The notes: generated by a model from the letters alone, not told the origin. Positions 24,268 through 34,503 are shown, counted from the stretch's first letter. The stretch is DNA of 64,000 nt from Bacteroides intestinalis (GCF_902364365.1 NZ_CABJDN010000005.1:310001-374000); one strand, 5' to 3'. A program made the numbers and translations.

Positions 24268-26586
24268 ATGATACAACATTATTTTAAGATAGCGTTTCGT
24301 AATATACTGAAATATAAAACACAAAGTATTATTAGTATCCTTGGCCTGGCAGTCGGCTTTACCTGCTTTGCCCTTGCCAACTTGTGGATACATTATGAAA
24401 TGACGTATGATGCTTACCATGAAGGAGCAGACCGGATGTATATCCTATGCAAAGAAAGCGTATTTGGAGTAAACGGGTACTCCACTTCCATACCATACCC
24501 GGCATCAACTGTGCTGAAAAACGATTTCCCTGAAGTAGAAGCAGCATGTGCCTATACCAGATGGGGACAAAAAACAGATGTTAAAGCAGACGGCAGCACT
24601 GCAGAAGTATATGAAATGCAGGCAGACTCATGTTTTATGAATATGTTCAATATATCCATTCTATCAGGAAGTATGGACTTTATATATTCAGATGATAAAA
24701 TAGCTTTAACAGAAGATATAGCTATACGTTTGTTTGGTTCTACGGATGTACTGGGTAAAGAAGTTAAAAACTACAACGACGACACAAAAACGGTTTGCGC
24801 CATCCTCTCAAATCTTAATCACAGTAATCTGACATTCGGTTGCTGGGGACAAGGAGAATACTTCCGCCGTTGGCAGAATGATTGGAATAATGGAAGCTTC
24901 GAAATCATTATCAAATTGCGTAAAGGAACAGATCCGATAGCATTTCAAAAGAAACTTGCTGCGCACGAAATAAAAGCCGATCCAAGAGATCCTTACAGAG
25001 TGTTTGAAAGTATTCGGCTAATTCCACTCGACGAGTATCATTATTCATCAATTAACAGAAACAAGTCTTTTCAATTCTATTATCTGATACTGTTTTCCGT
25101 AGCCGGAGCTTTGGTAATTCTTTGTTCTCTCTTCAATTATATCTCTCTGTTCATTACTCGCATGAGAATACGTAGCCGCGAGATAGAACTGCGTAAAGTA
25201 TGCGGTTCCTCCATCGGAGGCGTATTTATTCTACTTTTTATAGAGTATTTGTACATCATATTACTATCCGGCGTATTGGGTATGGCTTTGGTTGAGATGG
25301 CCTTACCTGCCTTTAAAAAGATGTCCGGTGTATCTGGAAATATTTATGGAGAATCACTGCTTTATTTTGTGGGAATTCTCTTACTGTCTTTGCTTCTGTT
25401 AGTGCCATTCGCCATCAGACGGTCGCACATCCGGAATGCCAGAAATAAGTATATGCTCCATAAAGCGAGCATTGCATTCCAGTTAGCGATAGGGCTTCTT
25501 GTCACATTCTGTATAATAGTGCTGATGAAGCAAATCTATTTTCTTACGAATACAGATTTAGGATGGGAAAGAAAGGGCATAGCTTCCATCAATCTTTTAT
25601 ATCCGGATAAAGATTTTGAAGCCATTGCTGATAAGATAAAGCAATTCTCATGTACAAAAGAAGTCATATCCGGACATTGCTGTTTATTGCCTCAGACATC
25701 AGGCTTTTCACAAACTTTCGATAATTGGGACGGAAAAGAAAATGCAGCGAAAAGTATAGATATGCTATGTCTATGGAACTGTGAAAAGACTGTATCTTTT
25801 TACAATCTGAAACTGCTGGAAGGGGAAATGGTGAAGCCAACGGAAACGGGCAAAATAATGATTAACGAATCGGCTGCAAAAGCACTTGGAATGAATGATC
25901 CGGTAGGAAAGAAACTTTATCAGAAGAATAGGACATGGACCATTATAGGTATAATTAAAGACTTTCACATCACAACTCCGACAGAGCCGGTACAGCCCTA
26001 TACTTTAGTTGCAGAGGATATTCTTAAAAGCTTGGGATTTTCTTTTGGAAAAGGGCAAATCTTAATCAAATTTCATGATGGCAAATGGAAGGAGCTGAAA
26101 CAACAGATCGACAGTCTATTCAGCCAAGAGTATCCGGAAGTGAGATATAGATTGTTCAATACAGAAGAAGAATATGCCGGGTATCTGAAATCCGAAAATG
26201 CCTTGATGAAATTATTGAGTTTTATCGCTGCCGTCTGCATAATCATTGCTGCTTTCGGAATTTTTTCTCTGATCACATTGAGTTGCGAACAAAGACGTAA
26301 GGAGATAGCTATACGCAAAGTGAATGGAGCTACAATCTGGGATATTCTTATTATGTTTGTGAAAGAATATATGCTTTTGTTGGTCATTGCTGGCGTCATT
26401 GCATTCCCTGTAGGGTATGTGCTGATGAAGTGTTGGCTTGAAAACTATGTAGAACGGACAGTTATCAGTGCCTGGATATATTTTGCTATATTCGGTGGCA
26501 TAATGATCGTTATTTTTGCATGCATCGGCTGGCGGGTATGGCAGGCAGCGCGGCAGAATCCGGCAGAAGTGATAAAAAGTGAATAA
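24268..26586 (+). CDS. FtsX/MacB-type ABC permease, group B
   Basis: 772 residues, group B (MIQHYFKIAFRNILKYKTQS at the start, GWRVWQAARQNPAEVIKSE at the end). The coupling motifs are RSREIELRKVCGSS in the first half and CEQRRKEIAIRKVNGAT in the second. It has a first helix at about 20-40, two periplasmic domains and two three-helix bundles. It is the first gene behind sigma-54 promoter 2 and runs directly into the gene at 26603, its closest relative. The pair may form a heterodimer. No TolC or adaptor gene is present in this transcription unit. Confidence 0.88.
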   Translation: MIQHYFKIAFRNILKYKTQSIISILGLAVGFTCFALANLWIHYEMTYDAYHEGADRMYILCKESVFGVNGYSTSIPYPASTVLKNDFPEVEAACAYTRWGQKTDVKADGSTAEVYEMQADSCFMNMFNISILSGSMDFIYSDDKIALTEDIAIRLFGSTDVLGKEVKNYNDDTKTVCAILSNLNHSNLTFGCWGQGEYFRRWQNDWNNGSFEIIIKLRKGTDPIAFQKKLAAHEIKADPRDPYRVFESIRLIPLDEYHYSSINRNKSFQFYYLILFSVAGALVILCSLFNYISLFITRMRIRSREIELRKVCGSSIGGVFILLFIEYLYIILLSGVLGMALVEMALPAFKKMSGVSGNIYGESLLYFVGILLLSLLLLVPFAIRRSHIRNARNKYMLHKASIAFQLAIGLLVTFCIIVLMKQIYFLTNTDLGWERKGIASINLLYPDKDFEAIADKIKQFSCTKEVISGHCCLLPQTSGFSQTFDNWDGKENAAKSIDMLCLWNCEKTVSFYNLKLLEGEMVKPTETGKIMINESAAKALGMNDPVGKKLYQKNRTWTIIGIIKDFHITTPTEPVQPYTLVAEDILKSLGFSFGKGQILIKFHDGKWKELKQQIDSLFSQEYPEVRYRLFNTEEEYAGYLKSENALMKLLSFIAAVCIIIAAFGIFSLITLSCEQRRKEIAIRKVNGATIWDILIMFVKEYMLLLVIAGVIAFPVGYVLMKCWLENYVERTVISAWIYFAIFGGIMIVIFACIGWRVWQAARQNPAEVIKSE

Positions 26587-26602
26587 TAGAAAAATCAAAG
26601 AC

Positions 26603-28921
26603 ATGATACAGCATTATTGCAAGATAGCGTTTCGTAATATACTGAAATACAAGACACAGAGTATTATTAGTATTATAGGTCTGGCGGTAGGATTCACTTG
26701 CTTCGCACTCTCAAATCTGTGGATACACTACGAAATTACGTATGACAAATTCTATGAAGGTGTGGAACGAACTCATTTGCTTTACCAGGAATCCACTTTC
26801 AATGAATCAACATTCAGTACATACAGTTCATATATGTTGGCTACTACACTCCGGCAAGAATTTCCGGAAGTAGAAGCTGTGTGTGCAGTTTACCAGAACG
26901 AAACAGAACTGAAAACCAAGGAGGGGAAAAATGCAAAAGTTAATTGCATGTATGCTGACTCTACATTTTTAGAGATGTTCCGCCCTAGCTCCATATTATC
27001 TGGAAGTATGGAATTTCTTTATTCTGATAATAAAATTGCACTAACAGAAGAGACTGCGATGTCATTGTTCGGTTCAACTGAAGTCTTGGGACAAGAGATC
27101 GAAATTGGAAATGCATCTAAGACAGTCTGTGCTATTCTGAAAAATGTAGAGAAACATAGTAATCTCTATTTTGCTGCATGGACAATGTCATCACAATTTC
27201 AAAAAGTAAAAAGCGAATGGGGAGTACATAGATTTCAAACCTACGTTCGGCTACGTAAAGGAGTAGATGCTATATCATTTCAGGAAAAAATGAAAAACTA
27301 CGAATCCGGAAACCAATGGTATTCCAAACCTTTCGAAAAATATAAGATAATTCCATTAACCCAGTACCCTTACTCTGCCATTAATGAAAAGCTGGCCCTT
27401 AAATTTAATTATTTAGTACTTTTCTCCATAGCAAGCGGCATGATTATACTTTGCGCATTGTTCAACTATCTTTCCTTGTTTATCACCCGTATGCGCACGC
27501 GGAACAGGGAAATTGAATTAAGAAAAGTATGTGGTTCATCCATTCGAAATTTATTCATACTTTTGGGGACCGAATATTTATTTGTGCTGCTTTTATCCGG
27601 CCTTGTAGGGATGACACTCATTGAATTATCACTTCCGAAATTCAGAGAACTATCAGAAATTAATGGAGATATTTATGGAGAATCATTCCTCTATTTTACA
27701 GGCATCCTTTTCATATCCTATATCCTATTAATACCTTTTATTGTCCGCCGATACCACAGACAATCCGGCAGTCTGTTCCGATTCCGCAAATGTAGTATAG
27801 CATTCCAATTGATAATATGTATCTTATTTATCTTTTGCGTAAGCATTCTTATGAAGCAACTCAATCATCTGGCAAATGGTGACATTGGTTGGGAAAGAAA
27901 GAATACAGCAGTATTAAGACAATATGTTTCTCCGGAATCTTACGCTGCCGCCAGTGCCGAAATAGATAAGATGCCATGTATTGTAGAGACACTGAAGGGA
28001 TGTGAATCCTTGTTTCCAAGATATAGTACACTAACTTATAGTACAGATAGCTGGGAAGGAAAGAAAAGTACGGATAAGGCAGATAGAATAGATATCACCT
28101 GCATAAGAGAAGGGAGGGAATTTATCAATTTCTACAACCTGAAACTAATAGAAGGTGAAATGCTAAAACCGGATGATGCAGATAAGGCTATCATCAACGA
28201 GACTTGTGCAAGAAGATTAGGCTTAGATGATCCGATAGGTAAGAAAATCAATATTCACCAAGGAGTTACAATTGTCGGGATCGTCAAAGACTTCCATATC
28301 ACAGCACCTACAATTCCGGCAGCACCTACTTTATTCTGCAATAAAGGAGGTTTGGGAGGTTCCGGTTCCGATGCCAACTATGGTGATATCTTGATAAAAT
28401 ATCGGGCAGGAACATGGGATGATCTTAAAAAGCGAGTAGATGATGTATATGCCAAAATCTCAACTGGCAGTAATGAATATCATTCTCTTCTCAATATAGA
28501 AGAGGAGTACTCTAAGTTCCTGAAATCCGAAACGTTATTATTGAAGCTGCTTGGCTTTGCCTCAATTATTTGCGTACTCATTGCCGCTTTCGGAATATTC
28601 TCTTTCATTACGCTAAGTTGCGAGCAGCGGCGCAAAGAAATAGCCATCCGCAAAGTAAACGGAGCATCTGTAAAAGAAATACTTGCCATGTTTGTAAAAG
28701 AGTATTTTATATTACTCGTTGCAGCATCAGTGATAGCATTTCCTATAGGATACGCTTTGATGAAAAAATGGTTGGAAAGCTATATAGAACAAACAGCAAT
28801 CAGTGTATGGATATATCTGGCTATATTTAGTGGGATAGGTTTACTTATTCTGTTATGTATCGGTTGGCGCGTATGGCAGGCTGCACGGCAGAATCCGGCG
28901 GAAGTGATAAAGAGTGAATAG
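26603..28921 (+). CDS. FtsX/MacB-type ABC permease, group B
   Basis: 772 residues from the ATG at 26603. An in-frame ATG at 26579 overlaps the previous gene, but the family N-terminus is MIQHYCKIAFRNILKYKTQS. It is the closest relative of gene 24268, sharing EIELRKVCGSS and CEQRRKEIAIRKVNGAS and similar periplasmic domains (both have SGSMxFxYSDxKIALTE near residue 130). The two are recent tandem duplicates. The stop codon lies only 3 bases before the enhancer palindromes of promoter 3, so the third regulatory cassette sits right at the gene end. Confidence 0.88.
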   Translation: MIQHYCKIAFRNILKYKTQSIISIIGLAVGFTCFALSNLWIHYEITYDKFYEGVERTHLLYQESTFNESTFSTYSSYMLATTLRQEFPEVEAVCAVYQNETELKTKEGKNAKVNCMYADSTFLEMFRPSSILSGSMEFLYSDNKIALTEETAMSLFGSTEVLGQEIEIGNASKTVCAILKNVEKHSNLYFAAWTMSSQFQKVKSEWGVHRFQTYVRLRKGVDAISFQEKMKNYESGNQWYSKPFEKYKIIPLTQYPYSAINEKLALKFNYLVLFSIASGMIILCALFNYLSLFITRMRTRNREIELRKVCGSSIRNLFILLGTEYLFVLLLSGLVGMTLIELSLPKFRELSEINGDIYGESFLYFTGILFISYILLIPFIVRRYHRQSGSLFRFRKCSIAFQLIICILFIFCVSILMKQLNHLANGDIGWERKNTAVLRQYVSPESYAAASAEIDKMPCIVETLKGCESLFPRYSTLTYSTDSWEGKKSTDKADRIDITCIREGREFINFYNLKLIEGEMLKPDDADKAIINETCARRLGLDDPIGKKINIHQGVTIVGIVKDFHITAPTIPAAPTLFCNKGGLGGSGSDANYGDILIKYRAGTWDDLKKRVDDVYAKISTGSNEYHSLLNIEEEYSKFLKSETLLLKLLGFASIICVLIAAFGIFSFITLSCEQRRKEIAIRKVNGASVKEILAMFVKEYFILLVAASVIAFPIGYALMKKWLESYIEQTAISVWIYLAIFSGIGLLILLCIGWRVWQAARQNPAEVIKSE

Positions 28922-28924
28922 ATG

Positions 28925-28959
28925 GTGCGTATTCGCACTATTTATGTGCAGTATAGCAC
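28925..28959. promoter_or_regulatory. Paired enhancer palindromes (UAS) of promoter 3
   Basis: GTGCGTATTCGCAC (28925-28938) and GTGCAGTATAGCAC (28946-28959), 21 bp apart centre to centre. They start 3 bases after the preceding stop codon. Confidence 0.85.
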
Positions 28960-29014
28960 ACTTATTAAGTATCAATATAATGCATATATCTCTAGCATAC
29001 AAACCATTACAACT

Positions 29015-29031
29015 TTGGCATAGGATTTGAA
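29015..29031 (+). promoter_or_regulatory. Sigma-54 (-24/-12) promoter 3
   Basis: TTGGCATAGGATTTGAA; GG at 29017 is 85.5 bp from the centre of the first palindrome, as at promoters 1 and 2. One base of the -24 block differs (T for C). Predicted start is near 29042, 15 bases before the TolC remnant ATG, the same distance as at promoter 1. Confidence 0.82.
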
Positions 29032-29056
29032 AACTTATTATCAAAATGAATATACT

Positions 29057-29104
29057 ATGTACAAGAATATACTTTTATCACTTAATCAAAATAATAGCAA
29101 CTAA
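29057..29104 (+). pseudogene. Remnant of a TolC-family gene start
   Basis: ATG TAC AAG AAT ATA CTT TTA TCA encodes MYKNILLS, the first eight codons of the TolC-family gene at 11284 with one silent difference. The frame then breaks away and stops after 15 codons. The bases before it (GAATATACT) also match the region before 11284. This shows that promoter 3 descends from a copy of promoter 1 with its first gene, which was later deleted. The short frame could act as a leader peptide, but no evidence requires it. Confidence 0.85.
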
Positions 29105-29110
29105 TACACC

Positions 29111-31507
29111 ATGATACTCCATTATTTCAAAATAGCATTCAGAAACTTGTGTAAGCATAAGACACAAAATATCATTTCCATCATCGGATTGGCAGTAGGT
29201 TTGCTCTGCTTCTGTGTCTGCATATATTGCAGTCGCTTTGTAGAAAGCACAGACCATTGTTTTGCTAATCATGATCGCATAGCAGAATTAAACCTCTATG
29301 ACGGTAAGGCAGACAGATATTTTTCCGGTTCTCCGGTTCCTCTAGCCGAAGAATTGCGTACATGGGCTTTGGGAGAAACAGAAGCCATTTCATCCGTAAC
29401 CTATCCTCGCGAACGCCCTTATTATGTAGAGTTATCTCCGGAAAAGACGCTACCCTATGAGCTTGAAACGATTGAAATAGATACTTGCTACAATAAAATC
29501 TTCACTCCGGAAATGGTAGCAGGACATTGGAAAATGGCAAGTCAGTCTCTTAACTCCGTTATCCTGAGCCAATCTATGGCCATTAAAATATTCGGTAATG
29601 CAGAAAGTGCTATCGGCAAACATATGACTCTCATGAGAAGGCTCAATACTTCTCCTGAAAGCACCCCGAAAACAGGAGGTATCGTCTATACCATTCAAGC
29701 AGTAATGAAAGATATCCCTCTGAACAATAGTTTGGATTTTATGCAAAACGTAGATATGCTGACCGTAAACGATAGTGAAGGACTTCTACAAAGTCCCAAA
29801 CGGCATAACATGACGGGAGCCAATACCTACGTACTGTTATCACCACAAACTACATGTACCGATTTAGAAAAGCAATTCTCAAAAAGAGACTATACTTATA
29901 CTTTGTATGGCGAAGCTTACACTGTCATTGCCAGTAGTATGGGAGCCAGATTGAAACAACAAGGTGCTTCCTATCTGGGATTAGTTACCGGAATTATAGG
30001 TACATTGATATTATTGGTAGGGTTGATCAACTTCTTCCATTTCCTTATCGGTTCTTTCTTCAACCGCACCAAGGAATACAGTATCATGAAAATGATAGGA
30101 TGCAACTGGAAACAACTTTTCTGTTTACTATTCACACAGTCATTGATCGTCATATCCATATCCTCCATACTGGTATTATCAGGCATAGAATTATTGGGGA
30201 ATCACATGAATTTCTCTTTGCCGGGCTTTGCAATGACCTTTACCTCTGAAATGCTTTTAATACATGCTCTACAATATATCGCTCTTCTTATCATACTCTG
30301 CGTCCTTATATGTTTATCTGTGTCCATTCGTATTCGTCGCATTACCGTGCAAACAGGTATTTATGGAAACAATAAACGCAGAGGTAAGCAATGGGGACGT
30401 AACCTTATGCTGGGTATCCAGTTCTTTATTTGCTGGATATTTGCATCCCTGACGGCCGCTTTATATCTTCAAGCAGAGAAAACGACCAATAGTTTAATCC
30501 ATACGCTAAGTCAAAAAGAAAAGTCGGAGATTCTTAGTATTCCCCTGGACTATCCCTTTATGAAGAACGAGGAAAAGTTGGCGTTGATAGAGCGTTTTAA
30601 ACAACATGCCGGAGTGAAAGAAATCCTGTTATCAGATATCGGTTATATGCAAGGAATGTCGGGCAATGGGTTAACAACCGAAAAGGGAAATAAGAACTCT
30701 TGGATTGATATTAGTATCATGGCTGTACCCTCCAATTTCTTCTCTTTCATGAATATTCCCATAGAACAAGGAAGACTTCCTCAAACGAAAAATGAAATTG
30801 TAGTGGATAAAATCTGGCAGGAGATGCAGAAGAAAGATATAATCGGTATGAACTTGTATAGCGCTAATACCGACTACACAATCTGCGGAATATCCGCACC
30901 TTTTCAGGCCGATGTATATAACCGAAGTAGTGGATATGCTTTCCTGCCTTATGATTCTTCAGTCTACATAGGCCATTGTTACATAAAGAGTCATCCGGAC
31001 CAGCAAAAGGAAGTAGCCCGATGGATTGAGAAAGTCTACCGCGAGATGCTTCCTGAAAATATAACTTATCAGGCTAAAACGTTCCTGGATGATATCCATG
31101 TTTCGCAGGCTCTTGAGTGCAATCTGAAAGACATCATTTTGTTCTTTGCAGTTATCAGCATTATTATCACACTATTAGGTGTGTACTCCAGCATCACGCT
31201 CGATACAGAACGACGTCAGAAAGAAGTTGCTATCCGTAAAGTAAATGGGGCAGATGTTCCGCAGATTATCCTGTTGTTTGCCCGCCTGTATATTATCTTG
31301 TTATCGTGTAGTGCCATCGTTGCATTCCCGCTTGTATATGTTGTATTGATGTTATGGAAGCAAATGTATACGGTATTCTTTGACTGCGGTCTGCTTTTCT
31401 GGCTCTGCATATTCTTGATTGTTACTTTTATTACAGGCTTTACAATACTTTTCCGTATCTTGCGGATAGCAAAAACTAATCCGGCGGAAGTGATTAAAAA
31501 CGAATAA
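29111..31507 (+). CDS. FtsX/MacB-type ABC permease, group C
   Basis: 798 residues. The start MILHYFKIAFRNLCKHKTQN is group B-like, but the motifs (NRTKEYSIMKMIGCN in the first half, TERRQKEVAIRKVNGAD in the second) and the C-terminus NPAEVIKNE place it in a separate group with the next gene. Two periplasmic domains alternate with membrane bundles. The first-half coupling motif is weak compared with the others, while the second is standard. It is the first full gene behind promoter 3 and lies 5 bases before gene 31513. Confidence 0.87.
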   Translation: MILHYFKIAFRNLCKHKTQNIISIIGLAVGLLCFCVCIYCSRFVESTDHCFANHDRIAELNLYDGKADRYFSGSPVPLAEELRTWALGETEAISSVTYPRERPYYVELSPEKTLPYELETIEIDTCYNKIFTPEMVAGHWKMASQSLNSVILSQSMAIKIFGNAESAIGKHMTLMRRLNTSPESTPKTGGIVYTIQAVMKDIPLNNSLDFMQNVDMLTVNDSEGLLQSPKRHNMTGANTYVLLSPQTTCTDLEKQFSKRDYTYTLYGEAYTVIASSMGARLKQQGASYLGLVTGIIGTLILLVGLINFFHFLIGSFFNRTKEYSIMKMIGCNWKQLFCLLFTQSLIVISISSILVLSGIELLGNHMNFSLPGFAMTFTSEMLLIHALQYIALLIILCVLICLSVSIRIRRITVQTGIYGNNKRRGKQWGRNLMLGIQFFICWIFASLTAALYLQAEKTTNSLIHTLSQKEKSEILSIPLDYPFMKNEEKLALIERFKQHAGVKEILLSDIGYMQGMSGNGLTTEKGNKNSWIDISIMAVPSNFFSFMNIPIEQGRLPQTKNEIVVDKIWQEMQKKDIIGMNLYSANTDYTICGISAPFQADVYNRSSGYAFLPYDSSVYIGHCYIKSHPDQQKEVARWIEKVYREMLPENITYQAKTFLDDIHVSQALECNLKDIILFFAVISIIITLLGVYSSITLDTERRQKEVAIRKVNGADVPQIILLFARLYIILLSCSAIVAFPLVYVVLMLWKQMYTVFFDCGLLFWLCIFLIVTFITGFTILFRILRIAKTNPAEVIKNE

Positions 31508-31512
31508 GAACA

Positions 31513-33798
31513 ATGGTATTACATTATTTGAAAGTTGCTCTACGAAATCTGCTGAAGTACAAGACTCACAGTTTCATTTCCGCCCTCTGCCTGGCAGTGG
31601 GAATCGTATGCTATACCATTGTATGCTTTTTCATGCAGGAATGGGCCAAACTTGAAAACTTACCTGACAGCGAGCGACGGATAAGAATAACAGTCAACCA
31701 GAAACAAAGTCCTTTTTTTCGAACTAGTGAAATAAAGCGACTGGAAGAGCAATCTATCAGTGGTTTAGAATGCCTGACCATACAATCCTTTAACAATTCT
31801 ACGGAAATAGAAGTCATTGATAACGAGCAACGTAACTTACCTTTTCTGATAGGCTATAGAGGGGTTAACAGTAACTTTTTCTCCTATAACAACAGAAAAT
31901 TGCTACATGGCAGCCGACTTCCCAAAGTACCTGATGAAGTGGTATTATCCCATAAATTTGCGAGCAAAGCGTACGGTACTGCAAATCCCATTGGAACAAC
32001 CATACGCCTTGCTAACCCACAAAGTATAGCGGAAAATACAATACAGAGCTTTAAAGTCGTGAATGTAGTGGAAGATAACGGACTGCAAGACCCCAAAGTC
32101 GATTGTTATTTCTCCTATGAAATCATGACTTATGACGCCTTGAGTGTACAAGGTTATCTATCACCTAAGGCAACTATGGAAATGCTAAACAATAGTCTAC
32201 AGTCCATAACGTGGCAACGGAATGAGGACACCGTACACCCTTACGCCGCGTTCAGTATGCGGCAGGACAAAGAACTGACAATGGTGCAGTTTCTGATACT
32301 ATTCATAGCCTCACTTATCCTGGTTTCAGGGCTGATTAATTTCCTTAAGTTCATCATTCAGATGTTCTATAATCGTCAGCGTGAAGTGGCGCTTCGCAAA
32401 TGTATGGGATCCGAGATAAAAGGACTGTTCCTGCTCCTTTTTGCTGAAGTATTTTGGATGATGTCCACCGCATTTCTTTTATCTCTGTTTTTAACGGAAC
32501 TCATGATAAATCTTGCGGAAATATACATTCCAAGCCATGATATGCCCGATTTACCCTTGTCATCTATCTACGTTGTACAGTTTCAAATATATATTGCACT
32601 TCTGATGATATGTATGCTCGTAATATGGTTTCCTATCCGCCGTTTACGGCAAGTGAGCATAATCAGCCAAATCAACAATAACCGTAGCCGTCATATTTTC
32701 CGTTCAATTATGATGTGGTTGCAGTTAGGTATTGCCATTTTCTTTGTGGGCAGTACACTCGGCGTCAATATGGTGTGGCACGAAGTGTTCGGTCAGGCAT
32801 ACAATCCGCTTACATCCGAAGAAGAAGAAAATATCATTTCCCTGAAGGTGAACAGCCAACGTATGTGGCAGCACATAAACCCTATATTATCTGATATTCA
32901 AGCATTGCCGGAGTGTATAGAGACACTGACCATGACAGATGATTTGCAAAGTGGAAATCATTTTATGCGCACCTATAAGAAAGCTGACCAATCGGAGGTC
33001 ATGATTGACATAGCAATGGGAACTCCGAGTTACTTTAAATTCCTGAACATCCCATTGCAAGGAAAAGAAGTGAATGGAGATGCAGAAGGTACCGTTTATG
33101 TCAGTGAGGCCTTCAGACAGCAACTGGATAAGGACAACGTGCAAGACAGAGTAGAGATTGAGGGCCAAAGTTACCGCATCATCGGTACTTTCAAAGAGCT
33201 CTATAAAGAAACTCAGGGAAGAGGAACCATCGGTTCGGTATTTTTCCCCAGTAACCATTTCAGGTATTTCTATGTCAAGCTGGCACCGGGTACAAACGCT
33301 GCCAAAAGTATCCGGCGCATCACTGATATCTGTCGTAACTACGTACCCATAACCTTGCCTCTTGAAATCCGCTCCCTATCTGATAATAAACAAACGATGA
33401 TGGGATCAATGTATATGACACAAGTGGCGATGACAATCCTGGCCGTTGTAAGTATACTATTGGTCGTACTGAGCATCTATTCGGCCATCTCCATGGACAC
33501 AGTCAGCCGACAGAAGGAAATAGCCATTCGTAAAATCAACGGAGCTACCCCATGGATCATTGCCGGCATATTCGGTAAAGCTTATCTGGTGATTTTCCTG
33601 CTGGCTTTTGCGGTTGCTTATCCTTTAGTACGACTGATGCTGCTATCAATAGGCGAAGGTACAGTGAAATGTATACAAGGCTGGGATTGGGGAATTCTGT
33701 TATTCTTCAGTGTAGCCTTCATGATATTCCTCACCACCGCATACAAAATTTACCGGATCATGCATATCAATCCGGCCGAGATAATAAAAAACGAATAA
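31513..33798 (+). CDS. FtsX/MacB-type ABC permease, group C
   Basis: 761 residues, the shortest intact member. The start is MVLHYLKVALRNLLKYKTHS; the coupling motifs are NRQREVALRKCMGSE and VSRQKEIAIRKINGAT; the end is NPAEIIKNE. It follows gene 29111 after 5 bases and precedes the ATPase gene by 30 bases. This C-C-ATPase unit is the only part of the island with its own ATPase, so it may be the ancestral complete transporter that supplies ATPase to the others. Confidence 0.87.
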   Translation: MVLHYLKVALRNLLKYKTHSFISALCLAVGIVCYTIVCFFMQEWAKLENLPDSERRIRITVNQKQSPFFRTSEIKRLEEQSISGLECLTIQSFNNSTEIEVIDNEQRNLPFLIGYRGVNSNFFSYNNRKLLHGSRLPKVPDEVVLSHKFASKAYGTANPIGTTIRLANPQSIAENTIQSFKVVNVVEDNGLQDPKVDCYFSYEIMTYDALSVQGYLSPKATMEMLNNSLQSITWQRNEDTVHPYAAFSMRQDKELTMVQFLILFIASLILVSGLINFLKFIIQMFYNRQREVALRKCMGSEIKGLFLLLFAEVFWMMSTAFLLSLFLTELMINLAEIYIPSHDMPDLPLSSIYVVQFQIYIALLMICMLVIWFPIRRLRQVSIISQINNNRSRHIFRSIMMWLQLGIAIFFVGSTLGVNMVWHEVFGQAYNPLTSEEEENIISLKVNSQRMWQHINPILSDIQALPECIETLTMTDDLQSGNHFMRTYKKADQSEVMIDIAMGTPSYFKFLNIPLQGKEVNGDAEGTVYVSEAFRQQLDKDNVQDRVEIEGQSYRIIGTFKELYKETQGRGTIGSVFFPSNHFRYFYVKLAPGTNAAKSIRRITDICRNYVPITLPLEIRSLSDNKQTMMGSMYMTQVAMTILAVVSILLVVLSIYSAISMDTVSRQKEIAIRKINGATPWIIAGIFGKAYLVIFLLAFAVAYPLVRLMLLSIGEGTVKCIQGWDWGILLFFSVAFMIFLTTAYKIYRIMHINPAEIIKNE

Positions 33799-33828
33799 AC
33801 AATATTACTAATTAAAATTATCAGTATT

Positions 33829-34503
33829 ATGATTAAAACAGTAAACCTGCAAAAAATCTTCAAGACAGAAGAAGTGCAGACATGGGCTTTGAACAATGTG
33901 AACATCGAAGTGAAAGAAGGTGAGTTCGTCGCAGTCATGGGACCTTCCGGTTGTGGTAAATCTACATTGCTGAATATTCTCGGCTTGCTCGATAATCCTT
34001 CGGGCGGAGAATACTACCTCAATGGAAAGGAAGTCTCCAAATACACCGAGGCACAACGTACCAGCCTGCGTAAAGGTGTCATTGGTTTCGTATTCCAAAG
34101 CTTCAACCTGATTGACGAACTGAACGTATACGAAAACATCGAACTTCCGTTGCTCTATATGGGCATTCCTTCCGCCGAACGCAAACGTCGCGTGGAAACA
34201 GCTATGGAACGTATGGCCATTACACACCGAAGCAAACACTTCCCACAGCAGCTTTCCGGTGGGCAGCAGCAACGTGTTGCCATAGCCCGTGCCGTAGTAG
34301 CCAATCCGAAGCTGATCCTTGCCGATGAGCCTACCGGTAATCTGGACTCCAAGAACGGTAAGGAAGTGATGGAACTGCTGAATGAACTGAACAAAGAAGG
34401 AACCACCATCGTCATGGTAACCCACTCACAGCACGATGCCGGTTTTGCAGGACGTATCATTAATCTGTTCGACGGACAGGTGGTGACAGAGGTGAGTCTG
34501 TAA
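33829..34503 (+). CDS. ABC transporter ATPase of the LolD/MacB type
   Basis: 224 residues with Walker A GPSGCGKST, Q-loop FVFQSFNLIDELNVYENIELPL (the LolD/MacB form), signature LSGGQQQRVAIARA, Walker B LILADEPTGNLD and switch His in VTHSQHDA. All catalytic residues are present. This subfamily pairs with FtsX-type permeases. It is the only such ATPase between 11 and 37 kb, against eight intact permeases. Either it serves them all, or other ATPases lie outside the window. Codons are somewhat more GC-rich than in the permeases. Confidence 0.93.
   Translation: MIKTVNLQKIFKTEEVQTWALNNVNIEVKEGEFVAVMGPSGCGKSTLLNILGLLDNPSGGEYYLNGKEVSKYTEAQRTSLRKGVIGFVFQSFNLIDELNVYENIELPLLYMGIPSAERKRRVETAMERMAITHRSKHFPQQLSGGQQQRVAIARAVVANPKLILADEPTGNLDSKNGKEVMELLNELNKEGTTIVMVTHSQHDAGFAGRIINLFDGQVVTEVSL

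Noticed and set aside
29057..29104. Functional leader peptide for attenuation at promoter 3
   Set aside because: The codons match the start of the TolC-family gene at 11284 too well to be anything but a remnant, and no terminator/antiterminator pair follows.
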